Shown: piece by piece, positions 20,236 to 35,310 of the stretch
Numbering within the stretch: position 1 is the stretch's first letter
How the letters are laid out: each line of letters opens with the position of its first letter
DNA from: Paragordius varius
Lineage: Eukaryota > Nematomorpha
Reading direction: 5' to 3'
Assembly: GCA_964247055.1 (NCBI GenBank)
Contig: OZ176053.1
Coordinates: 4,898,001 to 4,962,000, forward strand
DNA: 64,000 nucleotides
Notes under the pieces: generated by a model
The model's database searches: none
What the model was told of the DNA's origin: nothing
What the model saw: the letters and a program-made list of their open reading frames with translations, nothing else
Program-made: the position numbers and the translations under genes

Positions 20236-23200
20236 AGCAAATAACGTAATATTTTATGTGATCATATATTTAAAAATTGCCATTCTTGCTTTGCTATTTC
20301 AAGGTCATCTCATCTCAACCAGAGTTAAAAATGGGTATTTTTTGAGAAAAAATAATACAAACTTAAATTGAAGCTTACTTCTATCCAGAATTTATAGTTT
20401 TTCATGTATGCATTTTACCATATCTAAATTAGAGTATATCTAAATCTCATTTGCAGATTCTGCTAAAAAACTTATTTTCTAAGTTTCTTTTTTATATTTT
20501 TTTGCTTTTTCTAAATATATATATGGGGCCAGAAAATTTAAAAGCTGCCAATGTTGTTGATAATATCACTTCAATAAAAAAGATGTGCAGTTCATTTATT
20601 TTTAAATAATTATTTTAATTTATGACCTGTCGCTAAACAATAAATATGTTAGATTAATTATAGGGACCAGATTTATTGTAAATTTTTGCCATGGTTGATT
20701 ATTAACACTATTATGTCAATAAAACATCAATTTTCAATATATTATGTAGATTATTTAATTTGATAAAAGAATGTATCGAAATTCGCATGGTGCTTTTACT
20801 TTTGGGGCTTACAAGTGCTTTAGAAAAATCATTAAAACTTTTATGGTAACTCATATCAGAAACAAAATCGCGCACTTTTTCGGCATATTTTTTGTGAAAG
20901 CTTAATGCTTTCCAAATAATCTCCTTGTAAAATATACTATATTCAAAGAGTCAACATAATTTTAATTTTTAGATGTGGAATGAAAAAGGGTTAAATTTTT
21001 AGACCCTTGCACAGTGTCTTAAAAAATATCCTCCTGAAATAAATATATTTTGATGGAAAATATATCAAGATTATCATGGTGCTTCGTTGGCCCAATAGAG
21101 TGATTTAAAAAAAGCTATCTACACTTTTGTAGTAAGTGCTTTATATCCGAAAATGGCAAAATTTCCGTGTATATTTTCAAGATTTTGAGATAACCTAATG
21201 TTTTAATTAAACAATATCGCTATTATAATTTACATATTAAAAGCAAAAAATTTTCAAAAAATCTAATTTTTAGATCTAGGCTCTTAAAGCAAATTTTTTG
21301 TTTCGTCAAAAATGGACTATTTCTTAACCCGAAAATGACAAGATCTATAGAAATTATAAATATATGCAAAATTTTGATATCAAGAAAAAATATTAAAATG
21401 CATATTTTTTTCAAAAAAAATAATTTTAAGATGGAAACGATATAAAAACGCTTGGTACGTCTCTAATGTTAGGTATTAAATCAAGTTTTATACAAATACA
21501 AAATTTTAAACGATAATATATAATTCTCAGGTAAAAATGTTAGTATCATTGAATTATATTTTACACTTGACGTTCAAAAAAGTTTTGTTTAAATACGCAT
21601 ACCTTGCTCAAATAAGGAGCAGTTACAACAAAAGGTATTATAACTTTCTTATATCATTCGCTAGGGCCAAAAACAAAAGACCATATTATATAATTTCCTA
21701 TCAGAATATATATCTCATATGGTTATTTTTTTGTGGACATTATTTTATCAAATTTTTTTGTACATGTGTTTTTGGATGGAATGTTATAAACGGGCTAGTT
21801 TACTTGAACAAAATGACAAGATCCCAATAATGCGCGATAATTTTAAATATTTGCTAGACATCAAAAAAAGTGTTTCCCAATAAATCAATTTACCTAAAAT
21901 TTTATCAAAACTTTGGTTAGTTTTATCGTACGGTGTAAAATTTTTTTAGATATTGTAAAAACATATGCTGAATATTTACCTCAGAATTTCATTTTAAATT
22001 TAATTTAAACATAAATTATGTTATTTTATAAAACTTTACCGCCAAAATAAAATAATTTTTGACCAAAATTTTAAGGTGATAAATGTTAAATATTATCAAA
22101 TTATATTTATACCGTTTTTACCATGCTATAAAATCGATGAAATTTGCTTTACCAAAATTTTGCATAAATATAATTTTTGAGAAAAATATGTATTTTTTGG
22201 GTAAAACTTTTTGTCGATCACTATGATTTTTATCGCTCAATACCAGCATTTCTGTGTTTAGTTTACTAATATTCTTTTTCGCTATGATAATTTGGATAAT
22301 TTTTTTCCAGAGCTTTAAGTACTAAACAAATATTGTTTTATATATTTTATCCGATTTCTGCATACACTGTGTTATAAAAATTGTCGCGCAGCCCATTCCG
22401 TGTATTTAAGATATTGCATAATATCTTATCAATGATATTGGATTTTTTTTTATTTAAATCTTATACTAATTTCCTACGTTACGGGTTCCTAATACATATT
22501 TTTATTTTTATATCATTTGTTTACCCTTATATTCGGTTCTTTCAATTTGAGAGGTAATTTTAAATGATTTAATTATTTTTATTATATGCTTATAATTTTT
22601 ATATGACTAGAATCAATCTTATCATAAATAATTACAAAACTTTTTTCTCACTGACCAATTTTTGAAATATACATAAGTGAATAAATATAAACATAAACTT
22701 TTACGTTTTTACTTTAACATATTTTAAATACAGAATCGTTTTGCGTCTGCCTTTGTTTTCAAATACTTCAAAGTGGCATTTAAATAAATATGAACTATGC
22801 CGCCGTTTTACACTCGATTTAAACGATTTAATATTTTTTCCTTTGGATACTTGCGCGTATTTAAGAATCGATAGACTTTACCAAAAATTTTATAGTTACA
22901 GCATTTTTTGCAATCTAACTCTTACTTATAATTGAAATTATATTTTGCCAATCGAATAATTAAAATATAATAATTTTAACCGGTAAATCCATTTATGTTC
23001 CATTATTTAAGAGTTTTTAAATTTTACCTTTTTTATTTTGTTTTACAACTATGTATATGTTTAATAATCTGAGCGGCATAGTGCATAAGGAATATTTGCC
23101 TTCCAGTTTTATCAACCATTAAAAACACGAGGCCCATAAAAATGATAATCATTGGGTCTGAATGATTAAGAGAATCATTTTCAGTCTCTTGGTACAAATT

Positions 23201-25546
23201 GGGGTAGTTGACCACCCCAGGCCGGTTTAATATCAAAATTTTAAAAAATATGGAAGAAAGTTGCATTTATAATATTTATATACCAAAAAAATATTCATCA
23301 AAATGACTTGATATTACTCGTTTTATGCATAAGTTTTTAACATAAAATTATAAACGTTAATGTAATTAGCTAAATTTCAGAATAATCCGAATTAAACCAT
23401 TTATTTCTGTCGATGATTTTAAAAAATTAACTTAAGTTTAGCGTTAGAATCCAAAAAACACGATATTTTGCTAAAATGTTGTAAAATAAAAATGGTATCA
23501 AAATAGTTTTATATGAATCCTTTTTCAAAACCAATTTTATTTAGACATTTTGGCTTTTTATATTTTTTAAGATATAAGCATAAATTTGAATTGAAATCGC
23601 CCTTACTTTTTATTAATATCAATTAGCCCCGATCCAATTACCCCAATTATCCCAGTGTTAAAAATGCATTTATATGACCAATGTCAAAAATAATGAGTCA
23701 ATTTTTTAAACAAATAATATGAAACACATAAGAAATTTTACATATATAAAAATTATTTGAAATTTTCGTTAACTAATCTTTTACGTAATGTATTAAAATT
23801 AATTATGACCGTAATGATTGCGTTCATGGGTGTTTACACGGGCTATAATGAGTTTAAAGCCCAACTCTATAAAATTTGACTTAAACAACATACATCAAAA
23901 AATGAGGATTTAATAATTTTTTTCCATGTTTATTACTGAATCAAAATGTATATTTTCTCTAATATCGAAATTAAAGGCTCTTTTTGACATCTATTAGTTT
24001 GTATATATTTTTCAAACTCGAGACTTCAATCAAACTCAACATTAAACTTGATAATTTTATCAACAATAATATAAAGCAGATCAATCACTAATCTTGGAAT
24101 TTTTTTATAGATGTATAATTTTTTAAAATGCATAAATTTTATGTTCGATTCCAAAAAAAGGTACAAACCAAAACTTACATCCCAAGATTTGGAAAACTAA
24201 AAAAAATAATTTTGAACAAAGAATAAGATTTAAAATGCTTAAAATGATAAAAACAGTTATTTATTAAGGCTTGGTTGTAAAAGCGTTGCGTTTTTACAGG
24301 AAATATTGAATTTGGTTGTAAAAGTGTAGAATTTGTATTTAAAAGAAATATTACATATAATATATAGTTTTAATGCCCGTACAATTGAAAAAACGCATTA
24401 TTTGGTAACTGCGGTATTATGCTCATAACGTGTCAAATATGGCTCAAAATTTTTATATCGGTATTAGAATCCAATAAAATTAGTTGTATGGATTTTATTA
24501 CTCTAGTTTAAGGTCAACGAGGAAAAAGCTCTTTTCCTCTGCAAAAAACCTAAAACCTTAGTATTTCGACAAACTATAGTTATTTAACAAGATACCCTTA
24601 CATTAACAGAATCATATCCAAAAGCTAAATTTTTATGTTAGTTTTAAGTTGATTTCCCATTATAAATCGTATAAGTCTTATTCGGGTTTTTAAGTATTTT
24701 TGCACAATTTATAATTTTTTACATTTTATTAAAATATATGAACATCACACTGTGTATATAACCATCATACACTATAGAGTCATATTATTAGTTTATGGGC
24801 AAATACTCTGATTTTCTAGATCTAAAGCTAAACTATGATTCAATATTGTAAAGGATAAATGACGGATGATAATGTTTTGTAATAACAGTTGTCGTCTACG
24901 ATTACGATCAAGGGTCAGATATATTATTTATAATTACAATTTGTTTATAAATATAATTATCAGTTTATTTCTAATTATTTTTCATTTCATTCAAATTCTT
25001 ACGAGTTTAACAACTATTATATGATTTATTAATATTGTGAGCAAGTACGATTTTTTAATGCAAATAAACTTTAAAATACAGTGAAAACCTTATTATTTAC
25101 TCGGGTCTTTGAAATTGTTTTTACAAACCAATAAAAAAAATTGCATTTAAAAATAAATCAGCGTGACGGGTTTCAGAGAAAAGTATGTCTTCATCAATTC
25201 ATAAACTTTTATGTAGAATCAGTTTTTTTATAAAACGGAAAAGTAATAATTTGAAAAAGTTAATTTTATTTTTTACTTAATTTTTTATAATCAATTTTGA
25301 TGTTTTGTGAAAACAAAATGGAATGAATTGTTACAATGTTTATTGTGTTAAAACTTTTCGAATTTCCATTAGTATTTTGTAAATAGTATAACCATCAAAT
25401 GCACAACTCATTTTTGTATATAACCAACCAACCATATTTACTGTTTTTTAGATTCATTCGCATAACAAAAAAAATTAGGAAAGTCAAACATTTGTTGCAC
25501 GTTTCCTTGATGATCATTACAAATAATTAATTTCCCAAGGATAATT
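20236..25546. other. Gene-poor repeat-rich stretch
   Basis: No confident gene here. About 20780-21470 contains a decayed relative of the TAATGTGACC transposon (ATCATGGTGCTT, AAAATGGACTATT). About 23270-23650 is a copy of the dispersed repeat also at 48.2-49.2 kb. Open frames at 21537-21830, 22741-22935 and 23033-23266 have no recognisable domain. The minus strand near 23100-23160 gives a short YHFYGPRVFNG-like string reminiscent of a transposon coding tail, too short to call. The remainder shows nothing beyond A/T-rich DNA. Confidence 0.6.
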
Positions 25547-25564
25547 TTGTTCTTTCATATCGTA

Positions 25565-25792
25565 ATGTCATCATCGGGATTTAATAATGACAAATCATTA
25601 GCTACTAAATTTGACGATATAAAGAAAAAATATAGTTCACAATCTACCAAAGATTCAAACACTAGTAAAACTGGAAAACATTCGACACAATCAAATACAA
25701 ACGGAGATATTAACCAAGGAGGCAACAATGTTCCTAAAAAGCTTAACAATCTGTTTAATTCTATATTCAAGGATCCTTCCCCTTCAGACACT
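25565..25792 (+). CDS. Candidate first coding exon (possible alternative 5' exon of the septin gene)
   Basis: ATG at 25565 opens 76 codons (MSSSGFNNDKSLATKFDDIK ... NVPKKLNNLFNSIFKDPSPS) and ends at a consensus donor, ACT|GTAAGT, in phase 0. Codon content (D, K, S, G, P, few Phe/Ile runs) is clearly unlike the flanking DNA. The next well-supported coding block on this strand is septin exon 2 (37984), which accepts phase 0. That makes this a possible alternative first exon across a 12-kb intron, or the start of another gene whose remaining exons I cannot see. Its hydrophilic Ser/Asn/Lys-rich character matches the septin N-terminal extension. Confidence 0.5.
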
Positions 25793-26737
25793 GTAAGTTA
25801 TTAGTATTTTTATTATTTTGAAGCATGTATAATTGCATGAGAACTTTTAAACTTATATCATGGACTATATTTAAGTTTGTCCGATAAAAATTGAATTAAT
25901 TTTTTATAGGGTTGTTTCTTAAAAAATTAGGTGATATTTATCTGTATATTTAAAAAGATTATGGGGGTAAGGGCTACATAAATGACATTAAAACATTGTA
26001 CAGCACACAAAATTTTATTTCTATATTTTCACGCCAAAGTGAAATTTTTTCAATGTAATGATTGTGAAACTTTAAGGGCTACCAAAAAAACATTTTTTGC
26101 ATCTGAATCTTTTTATACAAGTCATAAAATGGTTAAGGACCAATAAATTATTTATTGTCATAAGCATTCAACCACCCTTAGAAATCTAGGATATGACTAA
26201 ATAAATGCTTTCGAAAGTTGCTAATGCTTATTAATGACAAACAATTGAAAATATATTAAAATTAAGCTCCATTGCTTATTAGCTCTGCTTGGTCACGCAC
26301 GCGACTTATAATGCGTTGGCTTTTGAATTGGATTTTAAAATAGTGACTATGATCGGCGTCCTCATTAAGGAAATGTAAATGACTTTAAATTTTATTTTCA
26401 CCATATAGCTATCAAAATCAATTATGCGCAAAGCGTATCACAGGGTGCGGCCCTGTCAGGAGTTTATATAAAAATGCGTTAAATCATAATCTACACTTTA
26501 TAATATAAGAGAAATACCTAGAATTATAAATAACCTTATGTAGCGTCATACGTTTTTCTAAAAATCGTTTTAAAGAAATATTTTTGGATAGTTGTTTATT
26601 TGGAAGGAGGGGGGGGAACTAAAGAAAGTCGGGTACAGCGAACTAATTCAAAAACATTCATCGACTAAGATCGGCGCATTATATCCTTTATTGAATATAG
26701 ATTAGTCGTTTTCCGAAATTTAAGGCCATCCATGTAC

Positions 26738-26778
<41 letters not shown>

Positions 26779-27689
26779 TAGATAGATTTGTTTCAAATCA
26801 TATGATATTTTTCGAAAAAATTAAATTATATAAGTAGCCACATACACGATATTGAATATTTATAAAAAGTCATAATCCTGATCTGTTTTGAAGTTTATAG
26901 GAATATATAAGGTACAAATATGAATCAAACTTTTTAGATTATTTTTAATTCAGTCTTTTTATTTAGAATGGCAAAAATTAAATTAAGCCCAAAATGTTGC
27001 TATTTGAAATTTTAGACCTAACATGATTATTTGTTTAACCTTTTAATATATTGCAATCCTTGGTACATGCTCGAAACAATGATTTAGTATTAGCACCAGT
27101 AACTTTATTGAAAAATCTGAAGTCTTTGCATACATTTTAAAAGTCAAAGTTTTAAAAATATAAAATTTTATCAAATTTGAGAAATACATAATTTAAATTA
27201 TATAGGAACTTTGTGTTTTCAAAATTTTATGGTACCATAAATTTATCAATAGTGAAAGAGCTTCATGCAGGATATATCATCAATTTATGGTAAGACAAAT
27301 TTTTTTGGGTCGTTACTGTTTTCAACAATATTTCTATTTTTGCTTATAAGTGATTAATTATTTTTTTTAATAAAATTTTCAATTTCGCGGTCCTCTTCAA
27401 AATCAAAATGTTTTCTCTTCTCATAGTACAGGTCACAACGTATATTATTACCGAATACTTTCTCTGTTAAACATAAATAAATATGTTAAATTAAGTATCA
27501 CATATAAAATGGCAAGATCCTTATTTTTATCATATTGGCATATTGGCATTGATTTTGCCACAACTTGTAAGCTTGCATGATACAAAAAATCTGTGGCCGG
27601 AAAAGTTATTTTGAGGGCTTTATGCGGCCCGTGGGCCAGCAATTTGAGTATAACTGGTATAAACACGTTTATTTCTTAAAGAATTAAAA

Positions 27690-27993
27690 TATATGCCATT
27701 TTTAATCATATTCACCTCTAACAATTCAATATCTCCTTTGAACAATTTAAATTCACCCTCGAACAATTCAAATTTACCCTAAAAATTAATTAATCAGGAT
27801 AATGTGACTCATCATTAATATAAAATATATTTTTACGACATAGTTTATTATTTTTTCAGCATTATATTAATATTAAACAGAATTTCGTATATTAAAAATA
27901 TTATAAAATCAAGGTCATTTATAATCTTTAAAAACACCTAATTTATTTTAGGTGAATTTGAATTGAGGGTGATTTGAACTGTAAATGGTATAT
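27690..27993. mobile_element. MITE with TATACCATTT ends, copy 3
   Basis: Left ATATGCCATTTTTAAT with three subterminal AACAATT(C/T)AAAT-type units (ATTCACCCTCGAACAATTC). Right GAATTGAGGGTGATTTGAAC ... GTAAATGGTATAT. Non-coding. It lies 0.5 kb from copy 4. Confidence 0.55.
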
Positions 27994-28504
27994 ATAATAT
28001 TGATGCGAATACGGCATATTTTAAATCACCCATCCCTGAGATTTTGCAAAACTTTTAATAATAACAACCAAAAACGATTAAATTGTATCAAAACACAATT
28101 ATAAAAACACAAATTCTAGGGATAGGATTCTATTATCTGGTTCCGACTGCAAGTAATTTTTCTAAAAACAAAAAGGTTTAGACGGGTTCGGTTCTATTAT
28201 TTTTCAGTCAAACGGTGCGAACTGAGGTTCCACTACTCAAATTTAATGAAGGCCTATTAATTTAACACTGTAGAGAAAACGCCAAACAATATAAGCTTAT
28301 CTAAAAAATTTGATGCTGCTTTAAACATTTGTTATACATTATTCAAATAAAATAGAAAATAAAAAGTATTTTCTAGATTTAGAACCGCGGTTCCGTTTCT
28401 AAAAATGGTGTTTGAACCGATTCTAGAAAGATTATTTGGTTCCAAAATAGGCTGCTGGTTTTACTTACGCAGAAACGGTTACGGATTAATCCTTAAAACG
28501 ATAA

Positions 28505-28773
28505 TATACCATTTACAATTCAAATTAACCCTTGAACAATTTAAATACACTCTAAAATAAATTATGTGTTTTTTAAAATTTAAAATTACTTATATTTTTT
28601 TTTAATTTTTAAAAAAGAATGTTTAAAATTAAAATAATACTGAAAAAATAATAAAATATGCCATAAAGATAATTTCATATTAATGATGATTATATTGTTC
28701 CGAAAACATATAATTTATTTTTAGGGTGATTTTGAATTGCACAAGGGTGAATTAAAATTGTAAATGGTATATT
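28505..28773. mobile_element. MITE with TATACCATTT ends, copy 4
   Basis: Left ATATACCATTTACAATTC, right GAATTAAAATTGTAAATGGTATAT, a good inverted pair, with AACCCTTGAAC and GCACAAGGGTG just inside. Ends flank TA. About 269 bp, non-coding. Confidence 0.65.
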
Positions 28774-29039
28774 TTGTACAATAATACCTGAATCGGATTT
28801 TTTTCTAGAAAGTTACTAGTGTTATGCATACTACAATTTTTAATTTATGACGTGATTGCTAATTTGGTAAATGTTCAGAAAACCTAAAATTTGGGCATAC
28901 TAATATATTATTCATAAAGGCAATCAGCTGCTAATCTCGGTTTATTTTTTTCCTGTTTTATACGGCGTTTTACGCCAAATTTTGTACTTAATAGGAATGC
29001 CCGTCTTGATAGATAAAACATACAAACTTTCATAAACTG

Positions 29040-30015
29040 TAAAACCAGATTTGATGAAATATATATATATATATTCTGGTAGAACATATCAGGATTATCA
29101 TGGTGCTTTTGGTTTTACGAGTAAGAAAGATATTAAGACTTTTGTAGCAAGTGGTTTAAATAATAAACATATTTTGTTAAATAATTTTGCGGAAAGCTAA
29201 ATGCTTCATTTAAAATTATTACTAAAATAAACTACGCATAAAGGAAAATATTTTTTATAAAATTTTAATTTTCAGTTGTAAGCTCCAAAAGTCCCAAAAT
29301 TTATTGCCCTTCTTAAAATGGGCTTGTTCTCTTACAAATAAACGCGAAAATGCCGAGATTGGACAATAAAATTTTAACATTATGCTAATTGACATTAAAA
29401 CAAAATTTTTTGAAAAAAATATATTTTACTTAAAAAAACTAATTAATAGCAAAATTTTGTCTAAAAACGCTTTAAGATATTTAGATATGACTCGATGATG
29501 CTGAACATTTCTATTACCTCAGAACTTTATATAAAGGTTTTTTTGGTTTTAAATTTGGGTGAATTTTGGTATAAAATAAATCAATTATATTTAACATAAA
29601 TTTTAAAACGAATGAATATTTTAATTCTGAGGTGATAAGTTCAGCATTATCGAATATTTATAATAACTTAAAGTGTTTTTATACCGTTTTTAAAATAGTA
29701 GTAAAATACTCTTCAACCAATTTAAAAATTAATTTTTTGAACAAAGAATGCATTTTTTATGTTTTTTGATGGCATGATTTAGCATATTTTTGGGAAAATT
29801 CGAGAAATCTCGGATAGGGGGGTGAAAATTTTGGGACTTCCAAAGCCCTAACACTAAAAATAAATTTTGAAATATTTCAAATATAGTTTATCATATATTT
29901 TAATGATAATTTTTATCAAACATAATGTGCGCTAACTTGGCGATTTTCTGATATCGAGCAATTACCATAAAGGCATACACTGGTAAGCTATGATCCTGAT
30001 ATATTTCCATATCAG

Positions 30016-30053
<38 letters not shown>

Positions 30054-30090
30054 CAAAATATTTTTTTGTGGACATTGTGTAACGCCCAAA
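29040..30090. mobile_element. Diverged relative of the TAATGTGACC transposon family
   Basis: Carries ATATCAGGATTATCATGGTGC at about 29088 and the inverse order ATGATCCTGATATATTTCC near 29990, each next to a TA microsatellite and the string TTTTTTGTGGACATTGTGT. The layout is therefore a loose inverted repeat with ends like those inside copies A and B. Terminal TIRs are not intact. Non-coding. Confidence 0.45.
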
Positions 30091-30302
30091 ATAAGAATGG
30101 GAAACTTTAGTAATAAAAAATGTTTGCTTGAAAATTTACCAGAAAATGTGTAATCCTATTGAATTTATTTATATCAAATATTTTTTTATTTATTGCGCCA
30201 ATCACAATAAGTTTTTAAAAAATACAAATTTTTAGTAATCATTGAAGCATTATTCGGTTCGGTAAACGGGTATATTTAAATTAATTTTGTTTTCATCAAT
30301 GA

Positions 30303-30413
30303 ATGTGCAAGCTTAGTCAATCCACACCCAATATGTTCAGCCCTACAATATGTAAAACTAGAATTTTTCACAAATTAAGTTTCTCAAAAATTTCTGAAGC
30401 AATTAGTTCTAAG
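30303..30413 (+). other. Weak candidate coding exon
   Basis: ATG at 30303 opens 37 codons to a strong donor (AAG|GTATGT) in phase 0: MCKLSQSTPNMFSPTICKTR ... KISEAISSK. Like the blocks at 25565 and 36906 it could feed septin exon 2 in frame. There is no family evidence, and the frame continues past the donor to 30542. Possibly chance. Confidence 0.2.
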
Positions 30414-32186
30414 GTATGTCCTTTTAAACGCGAATATCATTTACAAGCGCATAGAGTCTTACCCATGTTAAATAACCAATCAATATTATCTTGCACTCCA
30501 AATCAAAGCTTTTTTAAGCAATGCATATCAATTTCGTTATAGTAGGTAATTATTATGAAATACAGTTTTTTATTATTATAAGCGATTATTAGTAAAACTT
30601 GAAACTTTTTTCATTTTCCTCGCTTCATTCAAGAATTTTTTATCAAACCAACTAATTGAAATATATTTAATTTCTGAGTACCATTTGTTCTTTTCAAAAA
30701 AAGAGTTGATAGCCATTGGGTATGACCGTTTTTTTAGTTTGGCATATTTTTAATGTGAACTTGTTTGTGCAAAAACTTAATGGTATTGAACTTTGACGCA
30801 ATTAATTAAATTTAATTAGAAATATCAATTAATTTTTGTGCTACGTCTTATCCATTATTTATATTATTATTGTAATAAAGGAAAGTTTGGCCTGTGAATT
30901 TATAATGTTCTCATCGCACTCAAATATATATAATTAATTAAGTGTTTTTATAACCTTAAATTTAAATGTATTTTGTTATTATGCTACATGTTATGTCTAC
31001 AGCTTATTTATTTTTCAAATATTAAATAAAAAAAAACTTTGCGTGGTTTTCGCTTAAATTACTTTAATGAACAATAAACGTTTAATTCTAGGTGATATTC
31101 GAATTTTAAAAAATGAAAATCATAAGTATAAGTGAAAAAATAAATTTGGCTTAATTATTTGCCATTTATATTAAGAAATATCAATATTTTTGGTTATACA
31201 ATAAAAGTTGAAAAAGAACGTGATTTATGTATTTTTAAAAAATCATTTATCACAAACACAATCGTGATTCGATAGGACTCAACATTGGTTAAACTTGTCT
31301 TTTTGTGAGTTGTTAGAACTGTCATTTATATTTTAAAGAGCAGGGTTAATTAAACATATTTTTTAATTTAATTAATCCTCCGCCATTTGAATTTTTTAAA
31401 CCAATATCCATATTCAGTATAGAAAATAAATTTATATTGCTAACTATCTTATCTTCTTCCATTTATTTTTTTTTCAAAAATAGAAAAAAACCATACAATT
31501 CTCAAGGTTATCTTCTCTCTCGCAATGGTTGAATAAATAATTTTATAATTATAGATAATATATATTTAGATAATTTTTTTCTGAGTTTTTTATAATTATC
31601 AGTTACTTGAAATATCAGGAACTAATCTGTACCACATTGAAAGATTTTATATATTTAAAATAACGGTACATATATAAGAGTTGGTGCGTCGCATATCATA
31701 TCTCATCATATCCTATATATATTTTACCCAGATATACTTTATAAATCACACCGTTTCAGGAAATGATTGATAATATGCGACTATTTATGTAGAGTTTAGT
31801 GGTTTTTTTATTATAATATTCTAAACTGTTTAGGAAAGTAAGAACATAGAATAGATATTAGTTTGATTTTATAATAGAATTACATTTCAAAATTTAATAC
31901 TTTTGCAAATAACAACATATAATGTTTAATCGTTCGTACTTTATATGTGTGGAATTTAATTTAAGAAACCGCTAATATAATAAACATCTATCTAAGGTTT
32001 TTATGATTACCTGAAGTAAATTAATTAAAGATTTTATATTCCAAGAATTAATTCTAGAAAGAGTGTGTGTATGTGTGTGTTTAGAATGTGAAAATATAAT
32101 AAAAAAAATCACATTATCATAATTTTTTTTAACCTAAATAAAAAAATATTTATTATTTATCCTCCGTTGAATTGCATAAAAATTCT

Positions 32187-32232
<46 letters not shown>

Positions 32233-35200
32233 CAAACTATTGCTACAACACATCTTTAATTTAATATTGCTGTTTTAGTCATATCAGAAGAGATGCGGAA
32301 AAGAAAATAAGCAGCGCGCATATCTCTTCTTACCTGTAAATATTTTTTGTTTGAACATACCTGCATAGGAAAAGCGATTTATAATTTCCCATTTGCGGAA
32401 TTTTAACAACTTACTTTTATAATTACTTTTATATTTAAGTTTGATTTGCCTGGCATAGAATTGACCAACTTTTAGATTAGACTACGGTTTTAGAAAGTAA
32501 TAAAGCACCTAACCAATAGCTCTATTAATTTTTCAGTATGTATAAATAAATTTTAATTATTTTTCATCTTAAATCCCTTTTCTTTCATAAATAAACGGCT
32601 ATGCAAAATTGTGTAATACTTTTTTTCTTAAAGATTTTTTAATCGATTATTTCTGCAATATAAGTAAGTATATCTTTTCTCAAGAGATAAAACACCTAAC
32701 AGTGCGTAAGTGTACCTAACAAATCCTTTACATAATATAATACCTTATTTCCAGCATAAAGAAGATTTATATATATTTATGCAATTTAATTTTCTTTTAT
32801 ATTATTAAATGTGTTCACCTAAAGAAGTGAGATTACTTATTTTCCTTACAAACCACAAAAAATAATACTTTTTCCTTTTTTGCGCTGCGATAAAAAAATT
32901 AATTTTTTTACACATAAATTTTTTTCTAACTGTTTTTACATCCTTTATATCTATCTATGCTTTTAACTAACGTAAATGTATATATATGTTTTAAATTAAG
33001 AAATATTAATAACACAATAATTCTAAATGCTTATATTTAATTAATGATTTTTTTCTACAATGAGTTAGTTAAAAGAAAAAAAATATGAATATTGAATTAA
33101 TTTTTTTCGCCTAATTATATATATTTTTCTTCGAGAATTATTTTTTGTGCGAATGTAATACTACCAATAAAATTCCGTAAACCATTCTCTGAATTCTGTT
33201 GCTACTGGATTTAATAGGTATGCAAAATAATCAACTAATTTAACATGGTCATTAACTCTTTAAAAAATTAAAAAATCCTCTAAAAATTGAGTCAGTCTAT
33301 TCTTTTTAAAAATTGATATTAACATGTCGAATATACTTGACAAAATATTTTTTAACATGCATGTAAATGAACCCCTCGAATTGCCTTTAATTTTTAGATA
33401 GTCGTATGAAAAAAACTATCATTAATGTTTGATGGTATAACTTTAATAAAAACTTAGACAATGGTAATTTTGTCTTAGGTTTTAACTACGAACGAACCGT
33501 TAAAAAATATATATTATATTTAAATAAACTTTTCAGGTATTAATTGCATTTGGTCTTATCTACAACTAACAATTTATTATAAATTATTTGGAAATGTTAT
33601 GAAATTTAAAATATTTTACTTATAATTATTTTTATATGCACAGAAATATAATTTTGAAATATTTAATTTGACAAAAGTTTTACATTTTTTTGTAAATTCT
33701 GCAGTCAATTTCATAACATTCAATAATAAAACTGATTTTTAAAACAAATACATTTGCTATATATATATATATATGAAGCATTATAATATCCCTAAATCAT
33801 AATAAAATTATCCTAATTATGTAAGATTAAATGGGCCGCAAAAAGTTTAAGATAGTATGTTTAAAAAAACTATTGAAAGTCTATTATTGGCACAATTTAC
33901 AGTATTAGTTGCCAAATATACAACAAAGGGCAGTATTATTGGCTTATAGTTATTTTTTCACTTTTTACTATTATTTGCCAATAATGATTTTCTTTGCTGC
34001 ATATGCTATTTGGCAATAATTAATAACTTTCTAGCAATATACACAATTACTCATACTGTATATTTTTTAAGATTTTTTAATCGATATCACCCCAAATAGT
34101 AAAGTGTTAATTATCCAAAAATCAACTTAATACCAACCGTCTTAATATACTACACCTTTTAATTAATGAATTTTGGTCCAATAACATCAACCTATAATCT
34201 GCGTGTAATATTTTGTATATCCTTATATTTAAATTTTTAATTTTGATATAACGTTTATAGTTTTTATTGTGAATCTCAATCAATGGCCGTTTTTATATTT
34301 TAAAAATGTTGTGAGTATGTTTATTCGTCAAATTAACATTTTTATACATGTGAAAAAATTCATTCAAAAATTACACCTACATTTTGCACCTTAACCCCAT
34401 TTTGATGCTTAATTAAATAACAATCGGAAAAATCAACACTCTATTGTTAATATCGAACAGAATATAAAATGGGAAAATACATAATTATGTCAAATTATAT
34501 ATATACCAACTTTTTAGTAAGGTAGTTTTCCTTTTTCAATTATAATTTATTTTTACAATTATATTTATGAAGCTTAATTCAAAATAACTATTAATATTTA
34601 AAAATTACACGATATTAGGTAACAGACAGAGAGTATTCGATAATTTTTGTCTTGTTAATGCTTGGCGGCAAAGTGTTTAGTTTCCGCTCTTTGTCAAAAC
34701 CGCAGTTTTTAATAACCATTTTTATAAAGTGTTTTTAAATAATTTATTCATGTCCTCCCGAATTTTTTATTGGGGTTTGATTTTTAACATACATCAGCTG
34801 AAAGCATGCATGCACCGTTCTACTAAGGTAGTTTGCGGACTTTTTTAAGCCATCACGCTTTTTAAACACAACAAAACCATTTTTTTTATTTATTATACCA
34901 TAGAATACTATTATATAACGTTGATATTTGAATAGTTTTAACTAAGAGGACATTTTTTCCTATTATTGTTATGAAACAAACTGTCATGATGCGAATAACC
35001 AGCCGTGTATTTTCCCACAACTAGGGGTTAAATATAAGCGGTACTTTTTATTCTTTCATCTATAGCAACACAATAATATTCAAATTAAAAATATATATTT
35101 ACCACCTATACATGATTTTTGGGAATTTAAATCAAAAATATTTTATGTTTAATTAACATTTATTATTTCCTGTCCATAGTTTTAAACGCTTACAAGTCAG

Positions 35201-35310
35201 TTATTAAACATGCAACCGAATTCAGCGTAAATACATGGCTTGTTTATATTTAAAGTCATATAGTAAATATTATTATCAAATTTGAAAACTAATGGTTTCG
35301 GTTCTAATGC

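Noticed and set aside
22741-22935. 64-codon plus-strand frame and a competing minus-strand frame
   Set aside because: Both read somewhat protein-like but neither has splice context, start context or a recognisable motif.
32285-32332. microRNA-like hairpin in a GC-richer island
   Set aside because: The stem is only about 12-14 bp with a bulge and a long loop; too weak without small-RNA data.
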